From the NCBI GenBank assembly GCA_902702965.1, contig CACRXP010000404.1:396771-460770 (forward strand): a DNA stretch of 64,000 nt, in the 5' to 3' direction. The notes beneath the pieces were generated by a model that saw only the letters and a program-made list of their open reading frames with translations, did not search any database and was not told the DNA's origin. Position 1 is the first letter of the stretch. Each line of letters opens with the position of its first letter. Position numbers and translations under genes: made by a program. Below are positions 1 through 12,649 of the stretch, in pieces. The DNA is from Spirometra erinaceieuropaei. Lineage: Eukaryota; Platyhelminthes; Cestoda; Diphyllobothriidea; Diphyllobothriidae.

Positions 1-150
1 TGGCGACTGTATAGTATAAATACTGCAGTCACTTGTGCATGAAACACCCGTACCTCCTTTGTCTCTGATGATGGCTTCAAGCACGAATCTAAAAAGTCAG
101 GCCAATAAAGCTCTTGTCCCAACGATCGTGTCTTCTTCTTCTTCAAGACT
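1..150 (+). mobile_element. PLE-B 3' tail fragment
   Basis: This is the 3' untranslated tail of a Penelope-like element. It matches the better copy at 29870-30042 in order and spacing: a TATAAAT-like stretch, CAC CCG, TTTGTCTCTGATGATGG, CAGGC and TAAAGCTCTTGTCCC. The hammerhead-like core is decayed here, because the GAAA-equivalent reads TAAAA. No coding sequence is included and the element continues off the left edge. Confidence 0.6.
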
Positions 151-600
151 GCCCTTAGTTTAATTAAAGAGCCCCCGAAAAAACCGGACACGAAACGGAT
201 TGTAAAAAAATCAGTCATGCAGCTCGCCGAGTTATTGAGTCTTGCTTAACGTTTCGGATGCGGATTAACAAGCAATGATCCATCAAATGTGGCCGCAGCA
301 ATAAACATGACAGTTGTTAATTACAGTGGGCATGTGGATAAATGACAGATGCATCTTGTAAACACTGCCCTTTGTGTCTCTATCTTTCGACTAAACTTCC
401 TGTCCCAGCCATTGCATTTTCTACTTTCGAACTGCTTTCTAAAACTCGTTTCTTTGTTTCAATAGACGACATTTAGAGTTTTATGGTTCTGCTTTGGAAA
501 GGCAAAATGACTCCCAGGAGCGGAGTAGCTAAATTGCAAAGGGTTTGCGGAACTTAACTGACTCCCCACTGTCAAAGTAGTAAATGCATGGCACTGAGTA
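151..600. other. No recognisable feature
   Basis: AT-rich sequence with no open frame, RNA gene or repeat that I can tie to another part of the window. Confidence 0.5.
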
Positions 601-639
601 GAACTCCAAATAGCCTAGCAGGCAAGCTGGCGAGGCAGA

Positions 640-1150
640 TCGCACTTGAGGGCGTGGTTCGAATTTATCAGCGTGCATACTCGACTCCCCCCTGCTTGCG
701 AAGTTCTGCGCGATTGCCTACGCGGAATGCTAGGACACGAACACAATGGATGGGAAGTAATCGACCAGTTCACACTTGCTAATGAAGCTACGCGACAGGC
801 CAGCAAAGGACCTACGAGACCTGAAACGTCCGCAGGGCAGCAACTGCCCTCTATCGAGGTAAAGATTGTAACGCAGGCAGCCAGAACAGTGAAACAAGAA
901 AAAACCATCTCAAAACCAACTTAGTCATCCCTTTATCTTAAGTTCTGTTTGATTTTAGCCATTTCCTGTTTTGACGATGGAGAGCCGACCAGGATGCCTG
1001 AAAAGCCAGAAACACAATGCAACGTTTCCACTGAGTCTCCCCTCGTTAAACGATCAAGCGTATTGACATATCTAACGAGTCCGTCGATAGTTATTTGAAA
1101 GCCGGCTATTTTTAAACTACGTGGGCCGTCCAGTGGCACTCGGTGTCATT
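640..1150 (+). pseudogene. PLE-E endonuclease C-terminus and 3' tail, decayed
   Basis: The short frame at 646-924 reads FISVHTRLPPACEVLRDC. This aligns with FISRHLYLPTPYKVLRNY in the PLE-E copy near 19760-19810, the segment that follows the GIY-YIG endonuclease. Downstream, GAAGCTACGCGACAGG and GATGGAGAGCCGACCAGGATG also resemble that copy's tail (GAGGTTACGACAAAC; AATGTAGAGCCGGTCAAG). The catalytic part of the endonuclease and the reverse transcriptase are missing, so this is a 5'-truncated dead copy. The match is by eye and short, so the family call is moderate. Confidence 0.45.
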
Positions 1151-4100
1151 AAAGCAGGCCTACATGCTTCTAGAATGACAGAAAAATACCTCCTTCGCTT
1201 TGGATGAAACAGCCTATCTTTAAACCCAGTTTACTTCTTGGGAAACGCAAGGGAAGAATTGTCGCGTGCGTTGAAGCCAACTCCGAAATAGATCCTTTAT
1301 GAAGGCAAAAAAGTAACCTAAAGATTTCTACACGGGGGCCAGCCGGATTTGCACAGTAGACTTTTTCACAAGTAAAGAAAAGCCGAGTGCAATACACTAT
1401 TCAAACAACTCAACTGAGAATTTTATCCTCGTACTTTCAAATACTTTACATGCAATAGAAGGTCAAGAGGCTATCTTCGAATTGTTTGGCATGAAATTAC
1501 ACAACCATCTGTACTTTTAGAAGTACAAATACACGCACTTCAAATACCCGTTCAATATGAAAGGCTTGAATTATGAGGAGTCGCACTAAAACATACAGAG
1601 AGTTTCATCATAAGTTACTCCAAACATTGCGGATTCTACTCATTATCTGATGGTTTTCTCAGCTACTTTCGTGAACGTTTATACAGACAATGTGGTAACT
1701 TGGACCGCATGCGCTGTTTGTGTTCTCTTTGTTTGCTGAGAGGCGTACAGGTGTTTTCTCGTTAGATAAAACCTTGTAAGTATAAAACTCGTTTAATTTA
1801 GACATATTTGGGGCTTCCCTTGTTGTGCTTCGATTGAACACAAATTTTGTCCTTTTAGCCCGCCGTAAAGACAAAAACCGACACTTAGGGTGCACTCAAA
1901 TGTCACTGAAGGAGTTGGCGATCTGGGAATGTCCGCACCCGAAATTTGTGAACATCAAGCTACGGTTAGTTTCCTCCGTTCCAAAGCTTTTAGACTGAAA
2001 TATTTCCTTCGTGGAAATATTAAGTAAATAAAAATTTTAAATAACTGGGCGGCGACGGAGGGAAAGCCTTTTTTAGTCCAAAGCTTCTGGGAACAGTTTG
2101 TAATTTAGCATGGAGATCGTGAACCAAGTCTAATAAATGCCCAGACTACGGTCGTTTATTAGCAAGGTTAAAATCTGTGGCGTGGATGCCTTCCAAAGTA
2201 AATGCCGGTGTCGCAATATCGGCATAAGCCTTAACTCTTGATTTTATAGCCCAATACTGTTAAGGGACAGAAAAGAAGTGAGTTATGCAAAGGCAGTTTT
2301 ATAAGTTCGGGTCAACGTTTCCCGAGTCTTGCGTCTTGCAGTGCATTTTACACTACTTTTTTCAAGAAACACTCCCAAAACTAATCCAACTGGAATGCGA
2401 TTCGGTCTTTTGAAGACCAAAATGTTTTCAAAACTTACGGTAAATTATAAATAAAGATGATGATGAGAACTAACAAATACTCTCCAAAAAAATTGACGGA
2501 CACCTAGCAGGAAACAAGTGACGATAATTTTAATTACGTGAAACATTTTGAAAAACCTCCAGATAACAGCATGTTCTCCATCGCTGTTCATTTCCTAAAT
2601 ATACTGCCTCTGGACGCACTGCAGCCAAAAAAAGATGTTGAAATCAAGACCCGGCTGTTGTTTTCAAACTCCCTAAAAGAGCCTCGCTTTCCTCAGTTTT
2701 TGCCGATTTAAAAGACAGCACAAGTACATTAGCCAAGTGGTTGGCATTACGAAACAGCGGCGCTGTTACATGCCCGTCAGGCGGCAGGCACTCGAACAAC
2801 TGTTGCCCCAGTTAAACTTAAAACGTTCACAAGCCAACCCCCGTAAAGGCAGATCCTCCCTGGACAGCATTTGTGGGCGCGAAACGGAATCGGGTTGACA
2901 GTCATGCAAGAGGTATGAAGCAAATACAGTTCCCAAGCGGCACACGGGAAGTCGGTTCAAAAAGCACAGCACTAGGAGGCATTTTACTGCGCTAAACTCG
3001 GGTCTCCCTGAATAAGTTGTTTGGTGGGTTCTTCTAGCTTATGATACAACCCTTAAAGACGCGCTGCTTTTTTTACGAGAAACCACGACTAAGCCGACAG
3101 GAGCTGTCGCGCCAATGTGTGAGTTCGATGCAGTCGATGATGCGTTCATTGATCTCAGTCATAAAATCGATCGCTTTCTACAAGGTCCGTTGACCAAAAG
3201 GCGGTTTCAGTGTAATCTCAAGCCATTTCTTTTGCGGCAGCATGGTTGTTTTGGCCGGTGTAATGTGGATAAATGCAGTTTAATCTACTCTCTCACTTTC
3301 ATGCGTTTTAGTCACTAGTAACCGATCTACTTTACGAAATGTTGACAGTATTTCTAAAATGCATAGTCGATTAGAAAGGATTATTTTGATGGGGTTAAAA
3401 CATTGATTATCATTCATAATGGTTCCCGGATATTCCTGTCAAACCAGGGTTCCGGCTCTTGCGGGAATGTTTTTTCTAGCAGGCTGCGAACAAACATTCT
3501 GTTAAAAGTTACTGCCCAAAGTTAAAGTTCGTTCCAGCGATTTTCGATGATCTCAGTTATTTGTCCAATACGAATTCATTGAACTTGCTACCAAATTGCA
3601 AGGGACATTTCCCGCCATTAGGGATGGCTGCTTCCCATCCAGATTTGCTTTGAATCGCGTAAAGAGATTGTTAAAAGACAACCTGGACGTGCGCAGATGA
3701 AACCGTGAAATACCCGTTATTCTGTGGTGATCAGGACTGAATTCCACAAATCCTTCGTCATGCGAATTGCACGTGTCCTCTGCCTTCGTGTTAGAGCCTT
3801 CATTTAAATGACTGAATAAACGGGCATGTCTAAAAATAATTTTGTAGGCGGAATATATCACCGTTCATAGAGACAGAAGAAGTTGGAATAGGTTTGCTTG
3901 AACGTGTATGTGCAGGCCTGGGTAGACCTCTTGTGATTCTGAATTATGGCAGTAGATTTTTACCTTCGATTTCCAACCGCGACTGACCAGGATCGAAGAT
4001 TTAGCCCAATTAATTTGTCTCCACGCATGGCAATTACAAAGAAGGAGAAAAGTCAATCATAGTTCGAAATTTAAGAGAGGGATTTCGATCTTTATCACAA

Positions 4101-5894
4101 CACACTGCGAATTATGTTTTGGAATTACAGAATTCTCAAGCACGTTGTTGGTTAACAGAAAAACTGAATTTACGTAGCCAAGCTGCGCATCCATTTTCAG
4201 CAGGGGCAAATTCCCCGCAGAATAAATTAAATTTCCTTTTTCTCTATCTGTCAGAAAGCTTCAAATCAAATTTAGGCGAATGAAAATATGGTAAAAGTTT
4301 CTCATGCTGTAGACGTTGCAATAATAACCACCTAGCATTTTTTTGAAATAGAAAGGGCGGGAAGCAAGAGATTCAGATAATGGCACGCGTCCAGCGTAAT
4401 TTGCAGCTTTCAGCCCATTCTTCCTAATCTCCTGGCTAACCCAGCTGGGAGGGCATCAGAATTTTCAGCTTTGATGTGACCGAAATTTAGCAGCTCGGAG
4501 CTAGGTTATCGACTAATAAGTGTGGGATATCACTGTGCAAGTTGTTACTAAGTGCGATTGACGTTTTAACACGTAATTACACAGAACAACAGAGTAGTCT
4601 TGCAGATAGAAGGGAAAATAGTTTCGTTTCCTTCAAATTTAGATAAGGCCGTCTGCAGGCAGTGCTAACAATCTGCGTACGAGAATTATTTTACGTGTTG
4701 TTACTTGCGGTTCGGCGGTCTTTGAAAGCTAAACAACTGCCAGTGAAAAATCTCCGACTGGGTTTCGACAGTTCAAGCAACATAAGACAGGTTAATTTGA
4801 CGTTACAGACGTGCATCACTAGGGACTCCTGAATACTTCAAATGGGGGACGAAGCGTAGCCGCCCTTGATGCAGCATTGAAGGGTGATAAGAATACCATT
4901 CGTCATTCTCTTTAGAAAGTAGTAAACACGGATGCCACTTCTTTTTACAAAAAATGCTTTTCAGCTTTATTTCAACAGCAAATCTGTTCAGGGGGCCCTC
5001 CGACCTGCTCACTTATAAAAAAGACAGCATCCCGTCGATTTCTTGCAGAAAATACTTTGCCATTCCTAACGGAATGTCTTTGCAAGGGTACGGCCTCGCA
5101 TTCAAATTGCAGAGTAAAGTGTAGCCGAAAATCAGAGACCCTTCCCGAAAACATTTGACAATCAAGAATCAGCTGGAAAGATGATAATTGCGGAATTTAT
5201 CTGTAGAGAATAATAAACCAGTCAGCATGAAAACCAGTCTGCGACATCTGTTTGGTACATTAATGTCTGTCTGTTACGAGTCTGTGTATCCGGTACTTGA
5301 GCATTTGTGCAGGAAACGATCTGAGACGAGAATTAGTCCCCTAGCTTATAGAAGCCGAACTCATGAAGCTGGAATAGGTTTATTGTGTTTAGCGACTGAG
5401 TTCTCCTCTTTGGCACTGCAATACTACTTCTGGAAATCATGTCGGGTTTAAAGTAAATGGAGATTCCTTGAGGAGACTTTCTTGACTTTTTGACCTCATC
5501 AATACTTAAAGCCGCACTACTTACGCCCTGCATACTGGCGAACAAGTTTAGATATGGCGCGTTTATTGTAACCGGCTGAATTCAGCAATGCATAAGTTCT
5601 GAACATTGCACATTTAGACCTCCAAAAACAGTTGTTCGCCCTTTTGTCCACGTCGAATGTGACAGTCTAAAAACACTGCCCCTGTAGCGGCCTTATGTGG
5701 CATGGCACAGTGGACAAAAGTCAGGTAGCGTCTGCTGACATTACATGCAAACTTGCATCGAGGACTTTGAACACTCAATCGCGTCTGCGTCCTCTCCGAA
5801 TGATCTCTCCCAGGAAAGCGATCACCAAGAGCTATTGATTTTTGCATGTATATTCTTCATGCTTCATTTCATGATCTTACGAAATCCATAATTA
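1151..5894. other. No recognisable gene
   Basis: About 4.7 kb of AT-rich sequence. The open frames are short, unrelated to known domains and differ between strands. One perfect 9-bp hairpin lies at 1999-2021 (AATATTTCC, loop TTCGT, GGAAATATT). I see no terminal repeats or coding signal. Confidence 0.5.
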
Positions 5895-6265
5895 AAATCT
5901 TTTTATAACCGAATTATACCCTTCGTCCAAGAATAAAATTAGAAAAAGACGTAAATGTCTACCAAATAACTAGAAGAGTGGACATTTTATGCATGTTTTC
6001 TCTAGAATACATTTGAAGTTTTATGTAAATTGAAAATTAATGCAAAAACTTCGTGTTACTCGAGAAGCTATTTTTTACCGATTGTAATTCTGCAAGCGGC
6101 CAAAAAGAAGTTTTGTTCAAAAGCCGGCGTAGTGAAGCAACTGAATTATTATGGGATTGTGCTGTATGGTGGTCAATATTGCAATGTTACTTAAGTAATC
6201 TTTTCCGGTTGAAAACGCATTTCAGAATTTTGGTAAGCATTTCCTGAGTTAACACACCAACCCTG
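5895..6265. mobile_element. LIR element, right half only
   Basis: This matches the right arm of the LIR family: ACCGAATTATACCCTTCG, a CATGCATGTTTTC-type stretch, AAGCCGGC, ACTTAAGTAATCTTTTC, GAAAACGCATTTC and a terminal GAGTTAACACACC. The left arm and centre are absent, so the copy is truncated. LIR elements show no coding sequence and are flanked by TA where complete. Confidence 0.65.
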
Positions 6266-6757
6266 CATTCTTCATGCGATAGGTTATTTGAAGGGGTTTT
6301 ATTGTGCCCCAGTGTGACTGCTGTTGAATTAACACCTTGAGTAAAATTGATGTTGCCTATCTCACGTGATTCCGTAGTTCTGTTTAGTAATCGAATGGTC
6401 ACCCTATTTGGTTGGCTTTGGAGCCCCGTCTTTCAAACTGGCACGGATTGCGTTTCGTTCCCTGCCACTTGTAAGGCCACAAAAATGTATAACTGGAGGT
6501 TTTTATGAATCAGCAATAACACATTTGTTCATCTTCTATGTCATCTTGCACAGCCAAACGTTATAATTTGGAGTGTCAACACTTCTCTAAAAATCTTTTC
6601 GGTCTTTTTGGTTAATCATTTTTTTGAACGAGAAGCGTGCTATGTTGATTTTACTACTTTTTAAGTCAACTGTTACTGTCCCGTATTTTCTACGTTCCCT
6701 TTGTTGGCCCCAGCTTCCAGCTGAGCTTTTCGCTTTAAAAAATTTGAACTTTTCACA
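6266..6757. other. No recognisable feature
   Basis: Sequence between an LIR half-copy and PLE-A1. I recognise nothing in it. Confidence 0.4.
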
Positions 6758-7345
6758 ATCAGAGTATGCTCATTCGCACAAGCCGACGACTACTTTACGC
6801 CCGCAGCTTGTACACCCTAAGGATAGGGTTGGCTATCTCGATAGAAAAGAAGTCGTCTAAAAGATCCCATGCGATGCCTGTGATGCCGTATATTGTGGCC
6901 AAACGAGAAAATTTGCCTCTACACGCATCCACGAACGTCAACTTGCAGTTAAGAGGCAAGACCACTAGTCTCAAATGACAATGCACACTCTTGATACTGG
7001 GCACACTTTCGCATGGGACAAAACTCGCATCGTCGGAGTTTGCCCATCTAAAAAAGGCCGAGAGTTTCTCGAAGCCATGCACTCCTATGAGTCATGCATC
7101 AACAGGCGTATCGAGTTAGATGTCACGTACAAAAATCTCAGAGAAAAGTGGAAGAGACAAAACCGATCAATACGAACTGACACATACGACGGCAGCTTGC
7201 TAGTTGAGGCACCAAATGAGTATTGATTTTGTAGCACGTTTGAAATTTTAATTGTTTTCTGCACATTTAATCTAGTCTGACGACGACAGGGGGAACCGAC
7301 GTCGAAAATTTGCTTAATAAAGTTCTCTTTTCCCGAAAAACGTAT
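6758..7345 (+). pseudogene. PLE-A1: GIY-YIG endonuclease remnant and 3' tail
   Basis: This is the C-terminal endonuclease of a Penelope-like retroelement. In one frame the translation shows a linker (HPKDRVGYLDRKEVV), the zinc-binding-like KIPCDACDAVYCGQT that carries the degenerate GIY-YIG signature, STRIHERQLAVKRQDH with the catalytic-region arginine, then MHTLDTGHTFAW and REFLEAMHS. Two stops break the frame: TAA at 6858-6860, where a tyrosine codon is expected, and TAG at 6966-6968. The reverse transcriptase is missing. The tail at 7277-7345 has CTGACGACGAC and AATAAAGTTCTCTTTTCCC. It runs directly into the oppositely oriented tail of PLE-A2. Confidence 0.8.
7277..7312 (+). ncRNA. Hammerhead-like motif in PLE-A1 tail (weak)
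   Basis: CTGACGA, one extra C, a GAC/GTC helix-II base, GAAA, a palindromic AATT and then T follow the hammerhead order. Helix I is only about 3 bp. Hammerhead ribozymes are known in PLEs as a family; activity here is inferred and unlikely for this copy. Confidence 0.3.
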
Positions 7346-7369
7346 TTGATTTCAAATATATTTATATAT

Positions 7370-8476
7370 TGAAGGTGGTAAGATCTTTGGGAAAAGTAAA
7401 AACTTTATTAATGGATTTTCGAAATTGCTTCCCCAGCTTGTTGTCAGACTACTGGGTTATTTATAAAAACAGTTGACTATTTAACTGTGTCGAACAATTG
7501 ATTCTATGACTGAAGTCTGCGCTACTGCGCGTCAGTGATATTTCATCATCCCCTCGGCATTGGCTGCGCTCGCCTCTATTTGTACCTGAGAAATTTGTAC
7601 GTGGCATATATATCGATATGTTTATTGATGCATGCCTTAACTGAGTGCATTACTTGCAGGAATTCACGGTCCCACCTTATAGGGCAGGCGCCAACAATGC
7701 GCGTGTTCACCCATGCACATTGGTGTCCGGTGTCCATTGTGTGCATAGTCAATTGGGATAGATGATCTCGTCTCTTCACCGCTAACTGATGATCACGGAT
7801 AGGGGTTGAGACAGATTTCTCAGTCTGGCCACAATAAACAGCATCACAACTGGTACATGGGATCTTGTAGACAACACCTTCTCTATCGCGATAACCAACC
7901 CTCTCCTTGGGGTGTACAGACTGTGTGCTCAAGGTGGTTGTAGGTTGGTGTGCTACTCGTACCTGATGTTTTTTCAGCTGTCTTTCGATCAGCTCAGATA
8001 CATTGTTCAGGCATGGGAAAGTCCGCCAGGCAAATGTTTTTAGTGCCGGCTTGTTCGAATTGCCTTTTTGTTTAAACTCATGTTTCATGTAATGGCGCAC
8101 AAAGTCACGCGGGTATCCCTTGTGGGAAAGTAATTTAAAGAGGTATTTTATCTCTGCTTGGTAGCTTTTATCATTAGAGTTGTGTGTTTTGGCTCGATTT
8201 AGCAGACAGTGCTCCTCTTGTGGCTGATTGGATGGTTCCTCTCAAAATGTAGGAGGGAATGGGATTATGGTTCTTTGCGATAAACTGACGTTTGAAGGGA
8301 TCCTTCAGCTTTTTGGCATATAAATCCATCCAGAAATGGGAGCTGTCAAGCAACTTCTGTTTCGAAAATGAACTTGATTCCTGGGAATGTGGAGTTAAGA
8401 TTTGTGTGGAGCAGGTCTAGTAGGTTTTTATTGACAATGAAAACTGTATTATCATCTGATGCCGTTTACTGGGCCT
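7370..8476 (-). pseudogene. PLE-A2: reverse transcriptase end plus GIY-YIG endonuclease
   Basis: Reading the minus strand from about 8475, the end of the reverse transcriptase is visible: LLDLLHTNLNSTFPGIKF, a stop, QLPFLDGF, SLQTSVYRKE and FERNHPISHK. One frameshift follows near 8235. The frame is then open to 7576 with YQAEIKYLFKLLSHKGYP, HPKERVGYRDREG, VYKIPCTSCDAVYCGQTE and MHTMDTGHQCAW. VYKIPCTSC..VYCGQT is the PLE-type GIY-YIG core. Residues on both sides of the frameshift match PLE-A4 at 39-40 kb. The tail (7370-7570) ends in AATAAAGTTTTTACTTTTCCC and faces the tail of PLE-A1. The 5' reverse transcriptase motifs are missing. Confidence 0.85.
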
Positions 8477-8484
8477 AAATTTGA

Positions 8485-8910
8485 ATATCTGTCTCAAGCC
8501 TTATACATGAACATCAGTTGGCGGCGAAGTTGCACGACCATCTGTCCAAAGGGGCCATGCACATACTCGACACTGCGCATGCATTCTCAGTTCGTATTTT
8601 TGACACCTGCCCAATAGGGATGGGCTGTGAATTCCTGGAAACAATACACTTAGGTGAGGCATACATCAATCAACATATCGATCTTGATGTCAAATACCAA
8701 CTCATCAAGGACAAATTCAAACTGGCGCAAGCAATCCCTTAGATGTGACAAATGCAATTAAAACGTACTATGACGGACGATAACTATTCGTAGATTGTTT
8801 TTTCAGACACAGTTAAGATCTTAATGGTTTTTATACACCCTTAGTCCGACAACGAGCTGCGAAACCAGCCGCGAAATTTACACCATAAGAGTTATGGTTT
8901 CCCAAAACAT
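8485..8910 (+). pseudogene. PLE-A3: endonuclease C-terminal fragment
   Basis: The translated frame reads LIHEHQLAAKLHDHLSKGAM, then HILDTAHAF, CEFLETIHLGEAYINQ and HIDLDVKYQLI. These align with the region after the GIY-YIG core in PLE-A1 and A2. The copy begins within about 10 bp of the 5' end of PLE-A2 but on the other strand. The 3' tail near 8850-8910 (GTCCGACAACGAGCTGCGAA) is a decayed version of the PLE-A tail. No reverse transcriptase remains. Confidence 0.7.
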
Positions 8911-8946
8911 TTTATCTCCCTAGAATATGTATATATTTATTTATGA

Positions 8947-9030
8947 AGGCATTTATGCCGATAAAGACATGAAAGACAGGGTAAGCCACTTCTGGCTTAT
9001 CAGTCAAAAGGTGCAACGGGTCAACCGTCC
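8947..9030 (-). mobile_element. SINE-1 tail, decayed
   Basis: The reverse complement gives GATAAGCCAGAAGTGGC and CCCTGTCTTTCATGTC. These match the SINE-1 tail segments AATAAGCCAGAAATGGCC and CCCTTGTCTTTGTC. The tRNA-like head is not present. Confidence 0.5.
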
Positions 9031-9062
9031 CCGTATCATGAACAGTGAAGCCCCTTTCCACT

Positions 9063-9089
9063 ATATATATATATATATATATATATATG
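9063..9089. repeat. (TA)n microsatellite
   Basis: Uninterrupted alternating TA of about 26 bp. SINE-1 and PLE ends in this window often abut such runs. Confidence 0.9.
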
Positions 9090-10897
9090 TTTATCTGACC
9101 AGGCGGTAGGGCAGAGATGAGCTTTAGCTTGATTAAGCAATTGCGATTTATCTGATAGACCCCACCTGTGGGCTATCAGCGCTATGTGCATTGTTGCGCT
9201 TCTAGTCGCAGATAATAGACCGGATTATGACCAGCTGAATGAGGCCAGAATAAGCTGGAAGCAGAACTGTGCCCCTCCACCCGTGCGTCCATCATCCTCC
9301 TCTCCCCTCAATTAGTGTTTTTCCCCGTCTGCTGATTTTCTTTGAACGCACAATCTTTGGGTAAGCTTGGTGTGTATACGAACATTGAACTTTCAACCTA
9401 GCAGAGCAAATCTATGTGATTTAGTCAGATTATTCTTGATACTTTTTAACTGCCCGAGGCATGTGGAATAGCTTAAATATCCATCAGTGTGGGTCAAAAG
9501 TCCCCACTTCAACGTTCAAGTATTAATAAGAACAGGTAACATCAATGCAGCTAATGTTTTATCACACAGAATCGACAAAAGCTTGCTCTGGACATAAAAT
9601 GCATTTCTAACTGGCGTGGGTTTTAACTGTGCTATAATTTTTGCGTTCAGGACAGGTCGGCGCAAAGATCTCAAGACCAAGCTTTAGGTATATTTTAAAC
9701 CAATACAAAGAGCGTGAAATTCAAAATGGTAGCCATCCCACCGATCCCGATGGCTGTTGTATTTAAAGGAGCATCAGTTTTATTCATTCTCGAACTTCTG
9801 ATTTGGCACGATTTCATTCTTGACAAGGTCGTTAATCCCTTAGCTGCGCAAACTAGTGCTAGTGCAAATATTACTGTAAATAGCCTTGGACTGTCTGAGT
9901 TACCGACTTTGAGCTGACATCTCAAACATTCCAATTGCTTTGCTAGTAAAATTTGTTCAGTTTCCAAAAAACATTGGTCCAAGGCGATGGCTGCGTTTAG
10001 AATATCCTAATTCCACACATATCCAGGTCGCATATCTGAAAGATGGGATTATTTCTGCAGCAATTATATGCATAATTCGCAGAATGACTTAAGAATAACA
10101 CTGAAGCTGTTATTTTTCCGTCTTGGCCAAGAGACTTCTAGACGTAAAAGAATGTTTGTAGAGGGATGCCGTTTCTTGCGCGCTTTACAAAAATGGCCAA
10201 TGATGCTGCCTCACTAAAATATGCTTATCGACTAGAAAAATCTACAAGTAAAACAAGAAGTGGATTATTGTTGTGGGCAAAATAGTTAGTTTATAAATGT
10301 TGCATTTTTCAGACTGTAGAAATTTTAGGGGCATCTTTAGCAAATAGACGCGTCACAATATATGACAAAAATCTTATATAATTTAGAATACTTTACTGCT
10401 GATCTAGGGAGTGGCTTCGAACGCTGAAACTGCGAACTAATTAATACAAACAAATCTTACAATTATAGTTGTTAGAACCTGACGTCTATTATTTATTTTG
10501 CGAGCAATATCGTGTAGTTAGCTCTCTAAAAATTTAGTTGATGCAAATATGCTGACTTTACAAATATCACGTATTTGCATCTTCCTTACCATTTTAATCC
10601 AGCGAATAACTGTGCCACGGGAGCGGAGTGCTTATACGGTAGGCGTGGTTACTTCAAATATCCGTCCTCACGCGCTTCCCTGCGCGTGCTTCGAGCCCTG
10701 TTTGCGCTCACATCATTATCCTAATCTAGCCAGTGGCAAAGTCGACTCGCTAATGGGATTGTTCGAGCGGTGTAGAACTCCGTGGGTTCCACTACAGTGG
10801 CCATGTACTACGAATTGCCACGCGATTGCCTCCATGGTCTTCCAGTTGTGTATGCGTCCTCTTAACCCAGCTCGTGGCTGTGTCGGCCGGGTGTGTA
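9090..10897. other. No recognisable gene
   Basis: About 1.8 kb without identifiable coding or repeat content. Overlapping short frames on both strands near 9700-9980 show no domain similarity. The frame at 10549-10965 runs into the LIR copy and is not a credible gene. Confidence 0.45.
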
Positions 10898-11785
10898 CAG
10901 TAGATGTGCTAACTCATGAAATGTCAACCAAAATTTCGAAATGCGTTCTCGTTTCGAAAAGATAAATTTAGTAGTGTTGTAAAACTAATCATGATGCAGC
11001 ATAAATCTATAATGATCCAGTTACCCCGGGGGTCGGATTTCGAAAGAACTTATTTTGGGCTGCATGCAAGATCTATACGCTGCAAAAAGGACTACTCAAG
11101 AAGCATGCAATTTTCTCATTGATTTTCGATGCCCTTGAAAATTCAATTACATTTCATGGAAAACATGCATAAAAATATTCATTCTTTTACTTATTCGGTA
11201 GAAAATCACGTCTTCTTCCAAATTCATACTCAAAAGATGTGTAGAATTTAATTTTAAAAAAGTTCCTAATTGTGAGATTTTTTAATAATCAATCGTCATG
11301 TATCTGCATTTACGAATGTGGCTTGTAAAGTTAAGAATATTTCTCAAATACACTGCTTAATTTTATGAACCTCATATTGTCTCCTCTGAACACCGTGGAG
11401 AAATGCACGGTTTTCCGTACACGGAAAATATAAAGCTTGTAGTTTTGAAACCCTGAATGCAAGTGTAACAGCAGGTCGGGTTCAAAGTTATTCGATAATT
11501 AAAAAAGTTTTTTAAAAACCGAATTATACTCTTCTTTTAAGTATGAAATTGGAAGACGACGTGATTTTCTACCGAATAAGTAAAAGAATGAATATTTTTA
11601 TGCATGTTTTCCATGAAATATAATTGAATTTTCAAGGGCATCGAAAATCAATGAGAAAATCGCATACTACGTAAGTAGTCATTTTTTGCAGAGTATAGAT
11701 CTTTCATGCAACCGAAACTAAGTTTTTTCGAAAACCGACACCCTGAGGTAACTGAATCATTATAGATTTATGCTGCATCGCACAA
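10898..11785. mobile_element. LIR element, right terminus lost
   Basis: It starts with CAGTAGATGTGCTAACTCAT after a TA at 10896-10897. The left arm runs to about 11270 and a unique centre follows (TTACGAATGTGGCTTG, GTACACGGAAAATA). The right arm is the reverse complement of the left: AACCGAATTATACTC, TTCTACCGAATAAG, TTATGCATGTTTTCC. The right copy stops before the terminal 90 bp or so. There is no coding sequence, so this is non-autonomous. Confidence 0.8.
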
Positions 11786-11904
11786 AATAGCCCCAGTAAA
11801 CATCCACCCCAGCCGCCTGTAATACGGGGCCTGGCTACCAACTGCGATCTAAGCAAAATAACTTGCCTTTGCATGAAAAAGGCGATTTTTATGAGTTAGT
11901 TGAG

Positions 11905-11975
11905 AAGAGGGGGATACTCGATCACTGGAATAGGAACTTTATTTGCCTCATCTGCCGAATGCCTACTTGAAACCG
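11905..11975 (-). mobile_element. PLE-B-like 3' tail fragment
   Basis: The reverse complement TCAAGTAGGCATTCGGCAG with AATAAAGTTCCTATTCCAG resembles the PLE-B tail TTCGAGTAGGAATCC with TAAAGCTCTTGTCCCGG. It is short and decayed. Confidence 0.35.
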
Positions 11976-12649
11976 TCGGTTGCTGGCTGTGAAGGTTAGG
12001 AGTCCCAGCCCTCAGTTGACTATGGATCTTCTGCGCGAAAGTATACTTACTGAGTGAGTTTTCTCTGTAAAGCACGAAACGACAGCCAGCAGGCAGAACT
12101 CAGTTCTCGACTCTATTTGGAGTACTGTTCCAGGTAGGACTATCGACTGCCGTCCCATCGCTACTCCCCCTCCCCCACATCAATTTGCAGTCATCCAACC
12201 TCTGGGTGCGTGCGAACTCCAACCAGGGGATCACCTCTTGTGCGCGAGGGCTACGAGTTTATCAGAATCAGCACGACTCACGTTGCTAGTTTAAAACCAC
12301 CAGCATCTTCCGATTCCCGAGATCGATATGGCTGACTTCTCACCTGCGGTTAGATAGACAACGCCTCCGCCCCATTAACATGCCTATAGTTGGTCCTGCC
12401 CCGCTGCTTTATTCACCGATCGACCTACTGAACGCCTACCCCTCCCTCCGAGTTCTTGCTTTCTGCTAGGCCTGGACTTGCGCCATGCTCACTTGCCACG
12501 CCTCTCGGCAGGAAGAATCAGGGTCTTCAAAATTCTCTTCATTACCTGTGGTTGCATCGATTGAGGTACCAGTAGCTAGTTACAGCAGTTTTTCGAACTC
12601 ATTCTGTCTTCATTCATCCAACTACAACAATGACCACGACGTTTACTGC
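11976..12649. other. No recognisable feature
   Basis: More GC-rich than the surroundings. I see no domain, RNA gene or repeat family here. Confidence 0.4.

Noticed and set aside
1999..2021. 9-bp perfect hairpin as a terminator or regulatory RNA
   Set aside because: It is isolated, AT-rich and has no adjacent gene or second copy.
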